Both the position numbers and the translations under genes were made by a program. A stretch of 43,447 bases of DNA from JADCRZ01 sp037718865 (GTDB taxonomy: Bacteria; Bacteroidota; Bacteroidia; Chitinophagales; Chitinophagaceae). Of this stretch, positions 1 through 8,896 are shown piece by piece; the stretch's first letter is position 1, and every line of letters starts with the position of its first letter. Under the pieces are notes generated by a model that saw nothing but the letters and a program-made list of their open reading frames with translations, had not been told where the DNA came from and did no database searches. Location: assembly GCA_037718865.1 (NCBI GenBank), contig JBBJMP010000034.1, positions 1 through 43,447 of the forward strand. The letters run 5' to 3'.

Positions 1-171
1 AAAAACCACAAAGAAACACTAAGAAAGAAACACAAAGAATACGCAAAGATTTGATTTCCGCCTTGTTTGAGCCTTTGTGTATTCTTTGTGCCAACCTTTG
101 TTGCCCTTTGTGGTAAAAAAACCACAAAGAAACACTAAGAAAGAAACACAAAGAATACGCAAAGATTTGAT
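1..171. repeat. 55-bp direct repeat with an inverted partial copy between
   Basis: A 55-bp unit at 1-55 is repeated almost identically at 117-171 (offset 116). The DNA between, about 71-114, is a diverged copy on the opposite strand: its reverse complement again starts accacaaag and contains cacaaagaatac followed by caaag. The block can therefore fold into a long A/T-rich hairpin. It lies just upstream of the M42 peptidase gene and encodes nothing I can see. The first copy begins at the window edge, so the array may extend further left. Confidence 0.85.
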
Positions 172-227
172 GCCTGTTCACACCTTCCATTTCAATTTAG
201 CATAGTTTTACAGCTTAAATTTTGATT

Positions 228-1340
228 ATGGCCAAACCGGTGAAACAGAAGGCGACGTTTGCTCTAACCATCGAATCCCTTGCATTTTTAAAGGAATACA
301 TAAACAATCCTTCACCGGTAGGTTTTGAAAGTAGCGGCCAGAAAAAATGGCTGGAGTATCTCAGGCCTTATGTGGATACTACATTTCACGACCCTTACGG
401 CACTGCCGTGGGTGTAATAAATCCCGATGCTGCATTTAAGGTAGTTATCGAAGCGCATGCTGATGAGATCAGCTGGTTTGTTAATTACATTACACCGGAA
501 GGCCTCATCTATCTGAAAAGAAATGGCGGAGTGGATCACCAGGTGGCGCCTAGCCAAAGGGTCAATATCCATGGGAAAAAAGGGTCTGTAAAAGCGGTTT
601 TCGGCTGGCCTGCCATTCACACCCGTCTGAGCAACCCTGACACTAAAGAACAACAACCTAAAGTAGAAAACCTGTTTTTAGATTGCGGGGCCAGAAATAA
701 AAAGGAAATCGACGACCTGGGCATACATATTGGCGCAGTGGTCACTTATCAGGATGGCTTTGACGAATTGGCGAACGATTACATAATCGGCCGCGCTTTT
801 GATAACCGGATAGGTGGTTTCATGATCGCCGAATGCGCCCGGTTATTGAAAATCAACAAAAAGAAAATTCCTTACGGACTTTATATAGTAAATGCCGTGC
901 AGGAGGAAGTCGGGTTGCGTGGCGCCGAGATGATAGCGAGAAGGATAAAACCGGATATTGCCATTATCACTGATGTTACGCATGATACATCTACTCCAAT
1001 GATCAACAAAATCATTGAGGGGGATGTAAGCTGCGGCAAGGGGCCCTCCCTCGTCTATGGTCCCGCCGTGCACAACAAACTATTGCAGCATGTTGAAAAT
1101 GTGGCAACCCAACTCAATATACCTGTTCAACTGCGGGCGGTAAGCCGGAGCACAGGAACAGATACTGATTCATTCGCCTACGCTCATGAAGGTTGTCCAT
1201 CCGTACTGATCTCTATACCGCTGCGTTACATGCATACTACAGTTGAGATGCTGCATAAAAGCGATATTGAGAATACCATACAATTGATGTATGAAACATT
1301 GTTAACTTTATCTCCTAATACTGACCTTAGCTATCTATGA
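228..1340 (+). CDS. M42 family metallo-aminopeptidase
   Basis: Cytoplasmic di-metal aminopeptidase (glutamyl aminopeptidase/FrvX/PepA-like) that trims N-terminal residues from peptides. Counting 370 residues from the ATG, the expected ligands are visible: H77-A-D79 in EAHADEI, D192 in AFDNRIGG, the E226-E227 pair in QEEVGLRGA, D249 in TDVTHDTS, and the late His in YMHTTVEML. The length is normal for the family. An upstream TTG at 222 would add two residues, but the ATG at 228 is the more likely start. The stop overlaps the ATG of the next small gene (ATGATGA at 1337), which suggests translational coupling, although the functional link is unclear. No signal peptide is visible. Confidence 0.93.
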   Translation: MAKPVKQKATFALTIESLAFLKEYINNPSPVGFESSGQKKWLEYLRPYVDTTFHDPYGTAVGVINPDAAFKVVIEAHADEISWFVNYITPEGLIYLKRNGGVDHQVAPSQRVNIHGKKGSVKAVFGWPAIHTRLSNPDTKEQQPKVENLFLDCGARNKKEIDDLGIHIGAVVTYQDGFDELANDYIIGRAFDNRIGGFMIAECARLLKINKKKIPYGLYIVNAVQEEVGLRGAEMIARRIKPDIAIITDVTHDTSTPMINKIIEGDVSCGKGPSLVYGPAVHNKLLQHVENVATQLNIPVQLRAVSRSTGTDTDSFAYAHEGCPSVLISIPLRYMHTTVEMLHKSDIENTIQLMYETLLTLSPNTDLSYL

Positions 1341-1507
1341 TGAACTTACTATATGTAGATCCCGGTAGTGGCAGTTATCTGGTGCAAATGATCATTGCAG
1401 CCGTATTGGGTGTTGTATTTTATTTCAAGAGCATCTGGTGGAGCATTAAATCCTTTTTTACACGCAGCAAAACACCTGATTCAACGAAAGACAAGGTAAA
1501 TGACTGA
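1337..1507 (+). CDS. Small DPGSGS-motif membrane protein (56 aa)
   Basis: A 56-residue ORF beginning MMNLLYVDPGSGSYL, followed by one hydrophobic segment (about residues 15-30) and a basic, polar tail ending KDKVND. It overlaps the peptidase stop by 4 nt and the next methyltransferase start by 8 nt, so it is embedded in a coupled operon. Short single-span proteins starting (Y)xDPGSGS are, from memory, recurrent neighbours of large SAM methyltransferases and surface-polysaccharide genes, which supports this as a real gene that length-filtered ORF calling would miss. Its function is unknown. A small membrane partner or anchor for the adjacent methyltransferase is inference from overlap and co-occurrence only. 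Confidence 0.8.
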   Translation: MMNLLYVDPGSGSYLVQMIIAAVLGVVFYFKSIWWSIKSFFTRSKTPDSTKDKVND

Positions 1508-2867
1508 CATGCTGGTAAATCCGGCCTCTTACAAGGATCCGGCAGGATTTGTTTTTGAGCAAAATGGCCTGATTTATCGCCAGGTTAATAAGGAATATGC
1601 ACCGTTTTATAACCAGTTGATGCAGTCAGGCCTTTATTCATTTCTTACACAAAAACAATGGCTGCTGCCGCACGAAGAGTCGGATCAAGCCTTTAATCTA
1701 TCCATCGACTCATTTAAGGTGCTATCCACCCCTAAACTTCCCTTCATCAGCTATTCGTATGAATGGAGTTTTGAGATGCTCAGAGATGCGGCCCTACTTA
1801 CGCTGGATATCAATAAAGCAGCTATTGAACATGGGATGATCCTTAAAGATGCTACTTCGTTTAATGTTCAGTTTTATAAGGGAAAGCCTGTTTTCATAGA
1901 CACCTTATCGTTTGAAACGTACGACACCTCAAGGCCCTGGGTAGCCTACAGGCAGTTCTGCGAAAACTTTTTATTTCCCTTATTTCTTGAATACTACCTG
2001 GATACTGATATTAACAGAATACTTAGTGCTTATATCGACGGCATACCGGTAAACATTGCAGCAAATTGCCTGCCTTTGCGCAGCAGGTTTAATCTAGGGG
2101 TCTGGCTACATGTTTATGTGCAGCATTCGGTTACGGGAAATAGTAAAAAAGAAAGCGTTTTACCCTTTAATAAGGTAAAAATGCAGCGGATGGTCGAACA
2201 CCTGAGACAGGTCGTTACAAGTATGAAAAGGCAAAGCCCGGTTTCCAGGTGGACGAACTACTACCAGGGATCGATCCTGAGTGATGAATACTTATCTGAA
2301 AAGGAGAAACTATTTCGTTTATTCATCTCCGGTATAGATTATGCCCAGGCACTGGATGTTGGGTCTAACGATGGATATTTCAGTAATATACTGTCGGAAG
2401 ATGCTGCTGAGGTCATATCCATTGATGCTGACAGTCCATGCATAAACCGCCTCTACCTGCAGTCAAAAATGGATAAGCGTTTAAATATCCTGCCGATGGT
2501 GGTCGATATTTCGAACCCATCCCCTGCAGTCGGATTTAATAACACCGAACGGCCGTCCTTCCTGCAACGTATCAAATGCGACCTGGTAGCAGCTTTAGCT
2601 ATTATGCATCACCTGGTGTTTACCAGGAACATTAACCCCAAACTGCTGCCTGAACTTTTCAGGCAATTGACGCGTAAATGGCTAATCATCGAATTTGTTC
2701 CAACTGAAGATCCCAAGGTGCAGGAGTTACTGACACAAAGGAAAAGATTCCATTCATACGATGTTCTCATATTTGAAAATGATTTCAGTGCGTTGTTCGA
2801 GATTGAGAAGAAAGCAGGCATTCCTGGCAGCATGCGCACCCTTTACCTTATGAAAAAAAGGGATTAG
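1500..2867 (+). CDS. Two-domain class I SAM-dependent methyltransferase
   Basis: A 455-residue protein. The C-terminal half is a class I methyltransferase: motif I ALDVGSNDGYFS lies at about 284-295, followed by an acidic strand end (ISIDADS) and a downstream DLVAALAIMHHLV segment. The N-terminal about 250 residues are not methyltransferase. They carry LKDATSFNV at 115-123 and then VFIDTLSF at 131-138, a D-x4-N ... D spacing reminiscent of the catalytic and metal loops of kinase and aminoglycoside-phosphotransferase folds. The substrate is unknown; related proteins sit in surface glycan or nodulation-factor contexts (family knowledge). The ATG at 1500 overlaps the small DPGSGS gene by 8 nt; an ATG at 1509 is an alternative. 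It converges on porQ. Confidence 0.85.
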   Translation: MTDMLVNPASYKDPAGFVFEQNGLIYRQVNKEYAPFYNQLMQSGLYSFLTQKQWLLPHEESDQAFNLSIDSFKVLSTPKLPFISYSYEWSFEMLRDAALLTLDINKAAIEHGMILKDATSFNVQFYKGKPVFIDTLSFETYDTSRPWVAYRQFCENFLFPLFLEYYLDTDINRILSAYIDGIPVNIAANCLPLRSRFNLGVWLHVYVQHSVTGNSKKESVLPFNKVKMQRMVEHLRQVVTSMKRQSPVSRWTNYYQGSILSDEYLSEKEKLFRLFISGIDYAQALDVGSNDGYFSNILSEDAAEVISIDADSPCINRLYLQSKMDKRLNILPMVVDISNPSPAVGFNNTERPSFLQRIKCDLVAALAIMHHLVFTRNINPKLLPELFRQLTRKWLIIEFVPTEDPKVQELLTQRKRFHSYDVLIFENDFSALFEIEKKAGIPGSMRTLYLMKKRD

Positions 2868-2917
2868 TATAAAAGATGCCCTGAGCTTGCAGGGTAGAAC
2901 AAGGAAACGATTAACCA

Positions 2918-3985
2918 TCACCAGCCTACCCGCTGGCCAAAATTTCCCAGACCAAAGTATTCATTTAATTTCAGGTTTATCCCAACCTGATTATAGGCCG
3001 TATTATTTTGATAGTATGCCCGTGCATAACGGATTTGTATTTTTTTAAACAATACTCCGACGCCCAGGGAAAAACCATTTAAGCCGTTTGATGTACCGAA
3101 AATATTCAGTTCATTTCTCCGAAGGTGATTATAAGCTCCGGTAATCTCTATTTTATCACCAACATAACACTGGGTGGCAAAAACAAAATGCCTGAATAAC
3201 TTATCCATTGCAAATGATTTTTGACGGTTGTTTTGATTAAAACCATTTTCGTTATTGAAGCTGGTGTCATTATACCGGATATCAAACTGGTGCAAATGAT
3301 GCGCTGTAACAGAGAATTGCAGCGGCGCTTTTTGCAATCGTTTGGTAATACCTATCTGTAAATCAAAAGGCATATCATCACCTGCTGTACCCTCATATTT
3401 TTTTATCTGTGTGCCCATGTTTTTGATTGCCAAAGAAGCCTGAATAAGGTTGGAACTGTCATAATACGCTGCCCCAACGTCCATTAAGATTGCGCTGGAA
3501 CGGTATAATCCGTAATTCGAGATCACCAGTTTAAGGCTGGCCCCGTAATACCATTTGTCTCCATACATTCGGGAAGCAGTCCCCTGCACTACATAGTCAG
3601 CTGGCCGAAAGGAACCTAGTATGTTTCCTGCTGCGTCGGTTTGGGGAATGGATCCGTAATCCAGGTAATGAATGCCAAACGCGAAATTAGTCTGCAGGTG
3701 CTGGTTACGGTAACCGATCATCGTATGATAATTTTTAATGCCGGCGTACATAGAAGTGAACACTGTTGTCAACTGGGTATGCATTACCGGCCTTAACAGG
3801 GCCGGATTGTTGAAAGACATGCCAACATCATCTGAAATCGTAGAGATATTAATATCGCCTAAACCCGTCAGTTGCGGGGTGTTTGGCAGTTTGAGGAAAT
3901 TAAAAACAGCATTCCCTCCAATGGTTTGGGCATTGCAGGTAATAACCCGGATCAGTAAAAAAAGGCTAATGATTATTTTTTGCAT
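2918..3985 (-). CDS. porQ: Type IX secretion system protein PorQ
   Basis: A 355-residue outer-membrane protein with a signal peptide (MQKIIISLFLLIRVITCNAQ) and mature start TIGGNAVFNFLKLPNTPQLTGL, the characteristic opening of PorQ in the PorP/PorV-like beta-barrel family. Other family-like stretches are NNPALL, the YLDYGSI strand and the alternating hydrophobic pattern throughout, with a late ARAYYQNN strand. In the T9SS, PorQ acts with PorV, PorU and PorZ at the outer membrane when cargo with a C-terminal domain is released or attached; no such cargo CTD is apparent in this window. It lies downstream of lon on the same strand but behind a strong terminator, so it is probably transcribed separately. 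Confidence 0.88.
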   Translation of the reverse strand: MQKIIISLFLLIRVITCNAQTIGGNAVFNFLKLPNTPQLTGLGDINISTISDDVGMSFNNPALLRPVMHTQLTTVFTSMYAGIKNYHTMIGYRNQHLQTNFAFGIHYLDYGSIPQTDAAGNILGSFRPADYVVQGTASRMYGDKWYYGASLKLVISNYGLYRSSAILMDVGAAYYDSSNLIQASLAIKNMGTQIKKYEGTAGDDMPFDLQIGITKRLQKAPLQFSVTAHHLHQFDIRYNDTSFNNENGFNQNNRQKSFAMDKLFRHFVFATQCYVGDKIEITGAYNHLRRNELNIFGTSNGLNGFSLGVGVLFKKIQIRYARAYYQNNTAYNQVGINLKLNEYFGLGNFGQRVGW

Positions 3986-4084
3986 TCAGCTACATCTCTG
4001 AAATATTGATTAGCAATCTACTGTGAAAATTTGATATATGGGAAGATGTGTTTGAAGTGTCTGAGTAACGTTACAAAAAAAACT

Positions 4085-4108
4085 GATCCCCCATAGAAAT
4101 GGGGGATC
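4085..4108 (-). terminator. Intrinsic terminator downstream of lon
   Basis: A perfect 10-bp stem (gatcccccat / atgggggatc) with a 4-nt agaa loop. On the minus strand it is followed by a T run (the A tract at about 4074-4082 on plus). There is also a T-run on the plus side, so it could work in both directions. It separates lon from porQ. Confidence 0.88.
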
Positions 4109-4213
4109 CTTTTTAACCCTTAAAACAACCAACATGAAAAAATCTTATTGTATAACAACAATAGTCAAAAGACTTTGTTCGCCATTTTTGTTAAAGGATT
4201 ATTAAGGAATACA

Positions 4214-6616
4214 TTAAGTAAGTGCCAGTTCCAGCACCTGCTGCATATTCTTCACATAATAGAATTTTATGCCTTTAATGAAGGTGGAATCTATTTCCTG
4301 AATATCTTTTTCGTTTTGCCAGCAAAGAATAATCTCTTTTAATCCGGCCCGTTTAGCTGCCAGCACTTTTTCCTTAATTCCTCCTACAGGCAGCACCTGC
4401 CCTCGCAGGGTTATTTCACCGGTCATGGCAAGGTAAGGTTTCACTTTTCTGCCAGTAAAAGTAGATGCCAGCGAGGTTAACATCGTTACTCCAGCACTGG
4501 GTCCATCTTTAGGAACGGCGCCCTCAGGAACATGTATGTGCACATTCTTCTTGTTGAAAATCAGCGGATCGATATCAAATTTTCTAGCATTGGACTGAAG
4601 ATAAGTTAATGCGGTGCTTGCACTTTCCTTCATAACATTTCCCAGGTTACCCGTTAACTGCAGTTCGCCCTTTCCTTCACTCATGGCGCCTTCAATAAAC
4701 AGGATATCCCCGCCTACATAAGTCCAGGCTAGACCAACCGCCACTCCGGGCATATTAGCCGTTTTATATATTTCATTACTGTATCGTGATCTGCCTAAAA
4801 TTCTGGTCACATCTGCATCGGACAGGGAAGATTTCAATTTACCCCTGGTGGCAAACTCCTTGGCCTGAGAGCGCATGATAGAGGCTAATTGGCGGTCAAG
4901 TTCGCGCACCCCGCTTTCACGGGTATACTCTTCAATGATCTTTTCCAAAGCTCTGTCAGTGATTTTGAACGGAACGTTCTTCAGCCCGTGTGCTTCCCTT
5001 TGTTTAGGTAATAAATGACGTTTTGCAATTTGTGTTTTTTCTTCAATGGCATACCCGCTTAAATCGATGATCTCCAGGCGGTCTCTCAAAGCAGGCTGTA
5101 TGTTGGCAATATTGTTTGCCGTGGCTATGAACAGTACCTTACTCAGGTCGTACTCAAGCTCAAGATAGTTGTCGTAGAAAGTGTGATTCTGCTCGGGGTC
5201 CAATACTTCCAGCAATGCTGAAGAAGGGTCTCCCCTGAAATCGCTACCTACTTTGTCTATCTCGTCAAGGATCATTACAGGGTTAGAAGATTTCACTTTG
5301 CGAATAGATTGAACTATCCTTCCGGGCATGGCCCCGATATAAGTCTTCCTGTGCCCGCGGATCTCACTCTCATCGTGAAGTCCGCCAAGACTTAAACGAA
5401 CATATTTTCTGCCTATTGAATTGGCGATGCTTCTTCCTAAAGATGTTTTACCAATTCCGGGAGGGCCCACAAAACAAAGAATGGGGCTTTTCATATCACC
5501 TTTAAGCTTAAGAACGGCCAGATACTCCAGTATGCGCTCCTTGATCTTATCCATTCCATAATGGTCATTATCAAGTACCTTCTTTGCCTTCTTCAGGTCG
5601 TACAAATCTTCTGTATAATCTTCCCAAGGCAGGTCGAGCATCAGGTCAAGGTGATTGTACACTACAGAGTAATCGGGGGTACTGGGATGCATGCGCTCCA
5701 GCTTTTCAGCCCCCTTCTTGAACATTTCTCTTGCCGCAGCAGGCCATTTTTTACCTTCTGCTTTTTTCTGCATTTCTTTTACTTCACGTTCATTGGTATC
5801 ACCACCCAATTCGTCCTTTATACTTTTTAGCTGTTGCTGCAGGAAATAGTCACGTTGTTGTTTATCCAGCTCGGTCCGCGTTTTATTGGTCACCTTGTTC
5901 TTAAGCTCTGCAAACTGAAGCTCGCGTTGCAGCAATTGCATCAGCAGGTCTGCCCTCCCTTTAATGCTATTTAATTCGAGTAATTGTTGTTTGTCTGCAA
6001 GGTCCGTACTCAGATTGCTGCTCACAAAATGAATGAGGAAAGAAGGATTTTCAATATTCTTCAGAATAATAGAAGCTTCCGAAGGAAGATTGGGCGATAA
6101 ATTTATGATCTGGGTAGCGAGGTCTTTGATGTTGGAAAGATAAGCTTCAAAATCCTGATCCCTGGGAGCTTCTTCTTCGGTCAGGATCTCAATGGTCCCT
6201 TTAAAAAAGGGGTCTTCTGCGGTTATGGTTTTAACTTTAAAACGTCGTTTTCCCTGGATGATTATTGTTGTGCCTCCATCGGGCATTTTTATCAATTTGG
6301 CTATTTTTGCAACTGTGCCAATATCTTCAAGGTCCGTGATTGTTGGATCTTCAATAGAACTGTCTTTCTGTGCAACTACACCAACCAATTTGTCAGCCTT
6401 GTAAGCTTCACTGACTGCTTTGATACTTTTGTCTCTTCCAACAGTTATCGGCAGAACTACTCCAGGAAAAAGTACGGTGTTACGAAGAGGTAAAATCGGT
6501 AATTCAGTAGGTATTTCAAGGTCGTGGCCATCATCACCATCATGTTCGTTTAAAGGAATGATCGGTAAAAAATCCATATCATCCTCAGGTTTAAAGAAAA
6601 AACTCGATTGATTCAT
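4214..6616 (-). CDS. lon: ATP-dependent endopeptidase Lon
   Basis: An 800-residue LonA protease that degrades misfolded and regulatory proteins in the cytosol. From the chosen start MNQSSFFF, the LON N-terminal domain runs about 38-235 (PILPLRNTVLFPGVVLP), followed by a helical segment. The AAA+ module has Walker A GPPGIGKT at 384-391 and Walker B VMILDEID at 447-454. The protease domain has catalytic Ser707 in GPSAG and Lys750 in GGIKEK, the 43-residue spacing seen in E. coli S679/K722. The open frame extends 33 codons further upstream, but that extension is not Lon-like, so the ATG at 6616 is preferred. Terminated by the hairpin at 4085-4108. Confidence 0.97.
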   Translation of the reverse strand: MNQSSFFFKPEDDMDFLPIIPLNEHDGDDGHDLEIPTELPILPLRNTVLFPGVVLPITVGRDKSIKAVSEAYKADKLVGVVAQKDSSIEDPTITDLEDIGTVAKIAKLIKMPDGGTTIIIQGKRRFKVKTITAEDPFFKGTIEILTEEEAPRDQDFEAYLSNIKDLATQIINLSPNLPSEASIILKNIENPSFLIHFVSSNLSTDLADKQQLLELNSIKGRADLLMQLLQRELQFAELKNKVTNKTRTELDKQQRDYFLQQQLKSIKDELGGDTNEREVKEMQKKAEGKKWPAAAREMFKKGAEKLERMHPSTPDYSVVYNHLDLMLDLPWEDYTEDLYDLKKAKKVLDNDHYGMDKIKERILEYLAVLKLKGDMKSPILCFVGPPGIGKTSLGRSIANSIGRKYVRLSLGGLHDESEIRGHRKTYIGAMPGRIVQSIRKVKSSNPVMILDEIDKVGSDFRGDPSSALLEVLDPEQNHTFYDNYLELEYDLSKVLFIATANNIANIQPALRDRLEIIDLSGYAIEEKTQIAKRHLLPKQREAHGLKNVPFKITDRALEKIIEEYTRESGVRELDRQLASIMRSQAKEFATRGKLKSSLSDADVTRILGRSRYSNEIYKTANMPGVAVGLAWTYVGGDILFIEGAMSEGKGELQLTGNLGNVMKESASTALTYLQSNARKFDIDPLIFNKKNVHIHVPEGAVPKDGPSAGVTMLTSLASTFTGRKVKPYLAMTGEITLRGQVLPVGGIKEKVLAAKRAGLKEIILCWQNEKDIQEIDSTFIKGIKFYYVKNMQQVLELALT

Positions 6617-7076
6617 ATTAATTTTTCTATGACAAAATAACACCTGAAAGGCAATAATCCTATAATTATCAGGCAATAGTATAGTGGGTTCAAGTATAAT
6701 GCCAAGTAAAACCAATCCGCCATGAGTGCCAATGAAGAACTAACTTTCATGAACATTAGGATGAATAACCAAATAAAAATTACCGTGCATTATGGGATCG
6801 CATCTGCCGTAATATTACCATAAAAAATCATCACAGTTGATTTTTTTAGAAAGGCAAATTTCCGGTACATACTATGCCTGATCATATAAACCGTTATACA
6901 TAACAAAATAGCTTCATACGAACAGGCAAATAAAAAGTTTGCCAAATCCCTGATCAGGTGGCATTTTCATTTGTCTTTCAATTAATCATAAGAATGATCA
7001 GCATAGCAACGCTATGGTTTAAAAACAATGACCCCTCCGAAATGCGGAGAGGTCATTGATGTGTTTTAGAGTTATC
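6617..7076. other. 460-bp intergenic region upstream of lon
   Basis: No gene is visible. It must hold the lon promoter (minus strand), but I see only an imperfect TATTTTG at about 6629-6635 (read on minus), not a clean TAnnTTTG with its upstream partner. It contains a perfect 10-bp palindrome CCTGATCAGG at 6949-6958 and, at its right end, the terminator of the next minus-strand gene. Confidence 0.6.
7026..7058 (-). terminator. Intrinsic terminator after the small porin-like gene
   Basis: Arms of 14 bp (7026-7039 and 7045-7058) with a single mismatch and a 5-nt loop; on the minus strand it is followed by TTTTT. It begins 18 bp past the stop of the outer-membrane protein gene at 7077. Confidence 0.88.
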
Positions 7077-7670
7077 TTATAAAATGCGTAAACCAACACT
7101 CAGCTGAAAGCCCTGGCTTGTCCATTTGTCTTGATTGTTAATATCATTGATGTCGCTTAAGCCCACGACATACCTTCCACTAATTTTAAAATTGGCGACA
7201 TTAAGCTGAACTCCACCCAACATACTGAAATCTCCACTTTTAAAGGCGCTTTTTCCGTTTTGCAATAAGTCCTGGCTTTTATCCCTTAAAATACCGAATT
7301 GGGGACCAGCCTGTAAAGTGAACATTTTTGTAGGAGAGTAATTGAGTAAGATGGGAATAGAAATATAATTGAGGGAAATGTTTTTCAGGCTCTGGCCGTT
7401 AACTATTGTATCAAAGTTAGAGGCAGTTTTAGTGTTGTACTGATTAAATAACACCTCGGGTTGTACCTGCCATTTTTCACCCACTTTGATTGCGGCAAAA
7501 CCGCCGAAACTGTAGCCAAATCTGAATTCCTCTTTAAAAGATTTTCCATCAATCTTTGTAATGTTCGTACCGGCCTTAATACCTGCCTGCAAAAAGGGTG
7601 TCTTTTGGGCAAAGCTAACTGCTGACATTAACGAAAAGGCCACAAGAAAGATAATCAGTTTTGATTTCAT
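7077..7670 (-). CDS. Porin family / PorT-like outer-membrane beta-barrel protein
   Basis: A 197-residue secreted protein: MKSKLIIFLVAFSLMSAVSFAQ is a signal peptide, followed by the amphipathic strands of a small 8-stranded barrel (AGIKAGTNITKI, FGYSFGGFAAIKV, LNYISIPILLNYS, FTLQAGPQFGIL) and a C-terminal strand ending SVGLRIL. This is the outer-membrane beta-barrel domain common in Bacteroidota (PorT-like). The open frame extends 30 codons upstream of the ATG at 7670, but only this start gives a proper signal peptide. The specific role is unknown. It is 114 bp downstream of another outer-membrane protein gene on the same strand and is followed by a strong terminator. Confidence 0.82.
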   Translation of the reverse strand: MKSKLIIFLVAFSLMSAVSFAQKTPFLQAGIKAGTNITKIDGKSFKEEFRFGYSFGGFAAIKVGEKWQVQPEVLFNQYNTKTASNFDTIVNGQSLKNISLNYISIPILLNYSPTKMFTLQAGPQFGILRDKSQDLLQNGKSAFKSGDFSMLGGVQLNVANFKISGRYVVGLSDINDINNQDKWTSQGFQLSVGLRIL

Positions 7671-7784
7671 ATTATATGTTTTAGGTTTATAGATAAAAGT
7701 CAACTTACATGCCATAGAAACTATGTACATTGTTAAATGTCCAATCTGTTTATGCGACATTTCAGTTACGCATAGTTGTTATAA

Positions 7785-8801
7785 TTAAAAATGAACTCCT
7801 GCTGTTATAGAATACACGCTATTGAATCGATTGTCAGAAGAATGAAGGTAGTAGTCAAGAAGAATCTGCGGCGTGATAAAAAAACTTGCTGCAGAATAAT
7901 TCAAACGCATGAGCAAGGAAGCGGACTGCACGTCAAATCCGGATACGTCGGTTATGTTGCTGTTACTGGGGAGAAAATTATTCTTAACCGTTTTGGAATT
8001 ACTGCTGAAAGAAGTATTGAAGCCATAATTCATCGTACCTCCTGAAACCAATACCACCGGCGTGAGTGTCAGCATATCCTGTTTTCCCAGTAATTTACTC
8101 CACCGGAAATTATGACGCAAAGAGAACATGGTAGAAAAATCTTTTACCGATTCACTGCTTGTAATATAAATATAGGTCCTCTTTTTCTTTCGTGCATTCT
8201 CCAACTGACGCAAGTTAATATCCAGTTCTCTTTTTTCATATTCAGTTCGGCTTCCCCAACCATAGCTTAAGGAAACTCCAGGCTGAATCCACCACTTTTT
8301 AAAGTTGAAATAAGCGTTTAGTTCGTTCTGTATAGGAGTTGTATAAAAAGAAAGGTCTTCCTTTGTAAAATACCTTGTATAGGAAACGCCTGTCGTAAAA
8401 TGTTTGTTTTCTATATAATCATAAGAAGGGCTTAAGGCATACTGATAAGCATTGAATTTATCCTGTCTCATCATATACGCTGATAAGGATAACCCGATCC
8501 CGCTTTTATGAAAGTATGCCATTGAAGGCGACAAGATGATTTTCTTTTCTGTGTTAAAATCAAATGACGCGTTACTTTTAAAGCTAAAGAATCCGGTGCC
8601 TGCTCCAACGCTAAAGATGAAAAAACTTTTAGGTTTAAAGAGCGAATCGAGATAGTGGTCAAAATCGTTCATCAGTGAATCAAGGACGGCTGTAGTATCG
8701 GCGCGGGCAAAAAGCGAATCAATTTTTGTATACTGTGCATAAGAATTGCCGGTATACAGCATACATGCTATTATGATAACAATAGTAAAAGGATACTTCA
8801 T
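7785..8801 (-). CDS. Predicted outer-membrane beta-barrel protein, unknown function
   Basis: A 338-residue protein starting with a signal peptide (MKYPFTIVIIIACMLYTGNSYAQ). A short linker follows with repeated Asp-Ser-Leu pieces (KIDSLFARAD, VLDSLMNDFDHYLDSL), then alternating aromatic beta strands to a C-terminal Phe (SITAGVHF), the usual end of an outer-membrane barrel. I do not recognise a named family. The Asp-rich linker before a barrel is a pattern seen in several uncharacterised Bacteroidota envelope proteins. It is on the same strand as the small barrel gene downstream (7670) and could be co-transcribed with it. The ATG at 8801 is the only start giving the signal peptide. Confidence 0.7.
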   Translation of the reverse strand: MKYPFTIVIIIACMLYTGNSYAQYTKIDSLFARADTTAVLDSLMNDFDHYLDSLFKPKSFFIFSVGAGTGFFSFKSNASFDFNTEKKIILSPSMAYFHKSGIGLSLSAYMMRQDKFNAYQYALSPSYDYIENKHFTTGVSYTRYFTKEDLSFYTTPIQNELNAYFNFKKWWIQPGVSLSYGWGSRTEYEKRELDINLRQLENARKKKRTYIYITSSESVKDFSTMFSLRHNFRWSKLLGKQDMLTLTPVVLVSGGTMNYGFNTSFSSNSKTVKNNFLPSNSNITDVSGFDVQSASLLMRLNYSAASFFITPQILLDYYLHSSDNRFNSVYSITAGVHF

Positions 8802-8896
8802 GCAATGCTTTTAACAACAACAGGTGTAATGAAAACGAATCTTAGACAAATTAATTGTTTATAGTTTAACAAAGAGTTAAATTAGGTCTCACCCTC

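Noticed and set aside
1..171. CRISPR array
   Set aside because: Only two copies, the interval is a diverged inverted copy of the repeat itself, and there are no Cas genes nearby.
2879..2894. Terminator between the methyltransferase and porQ
   Set aside because: Only a 5-bp stem (ccctg/caggg) without a following T-run on either strand.
6617..6715. N-terminal extension of Lon by 33 codons
   Set aside because: Residues are unlike Lon and the ATG at 6616 gives the usual family start and length.
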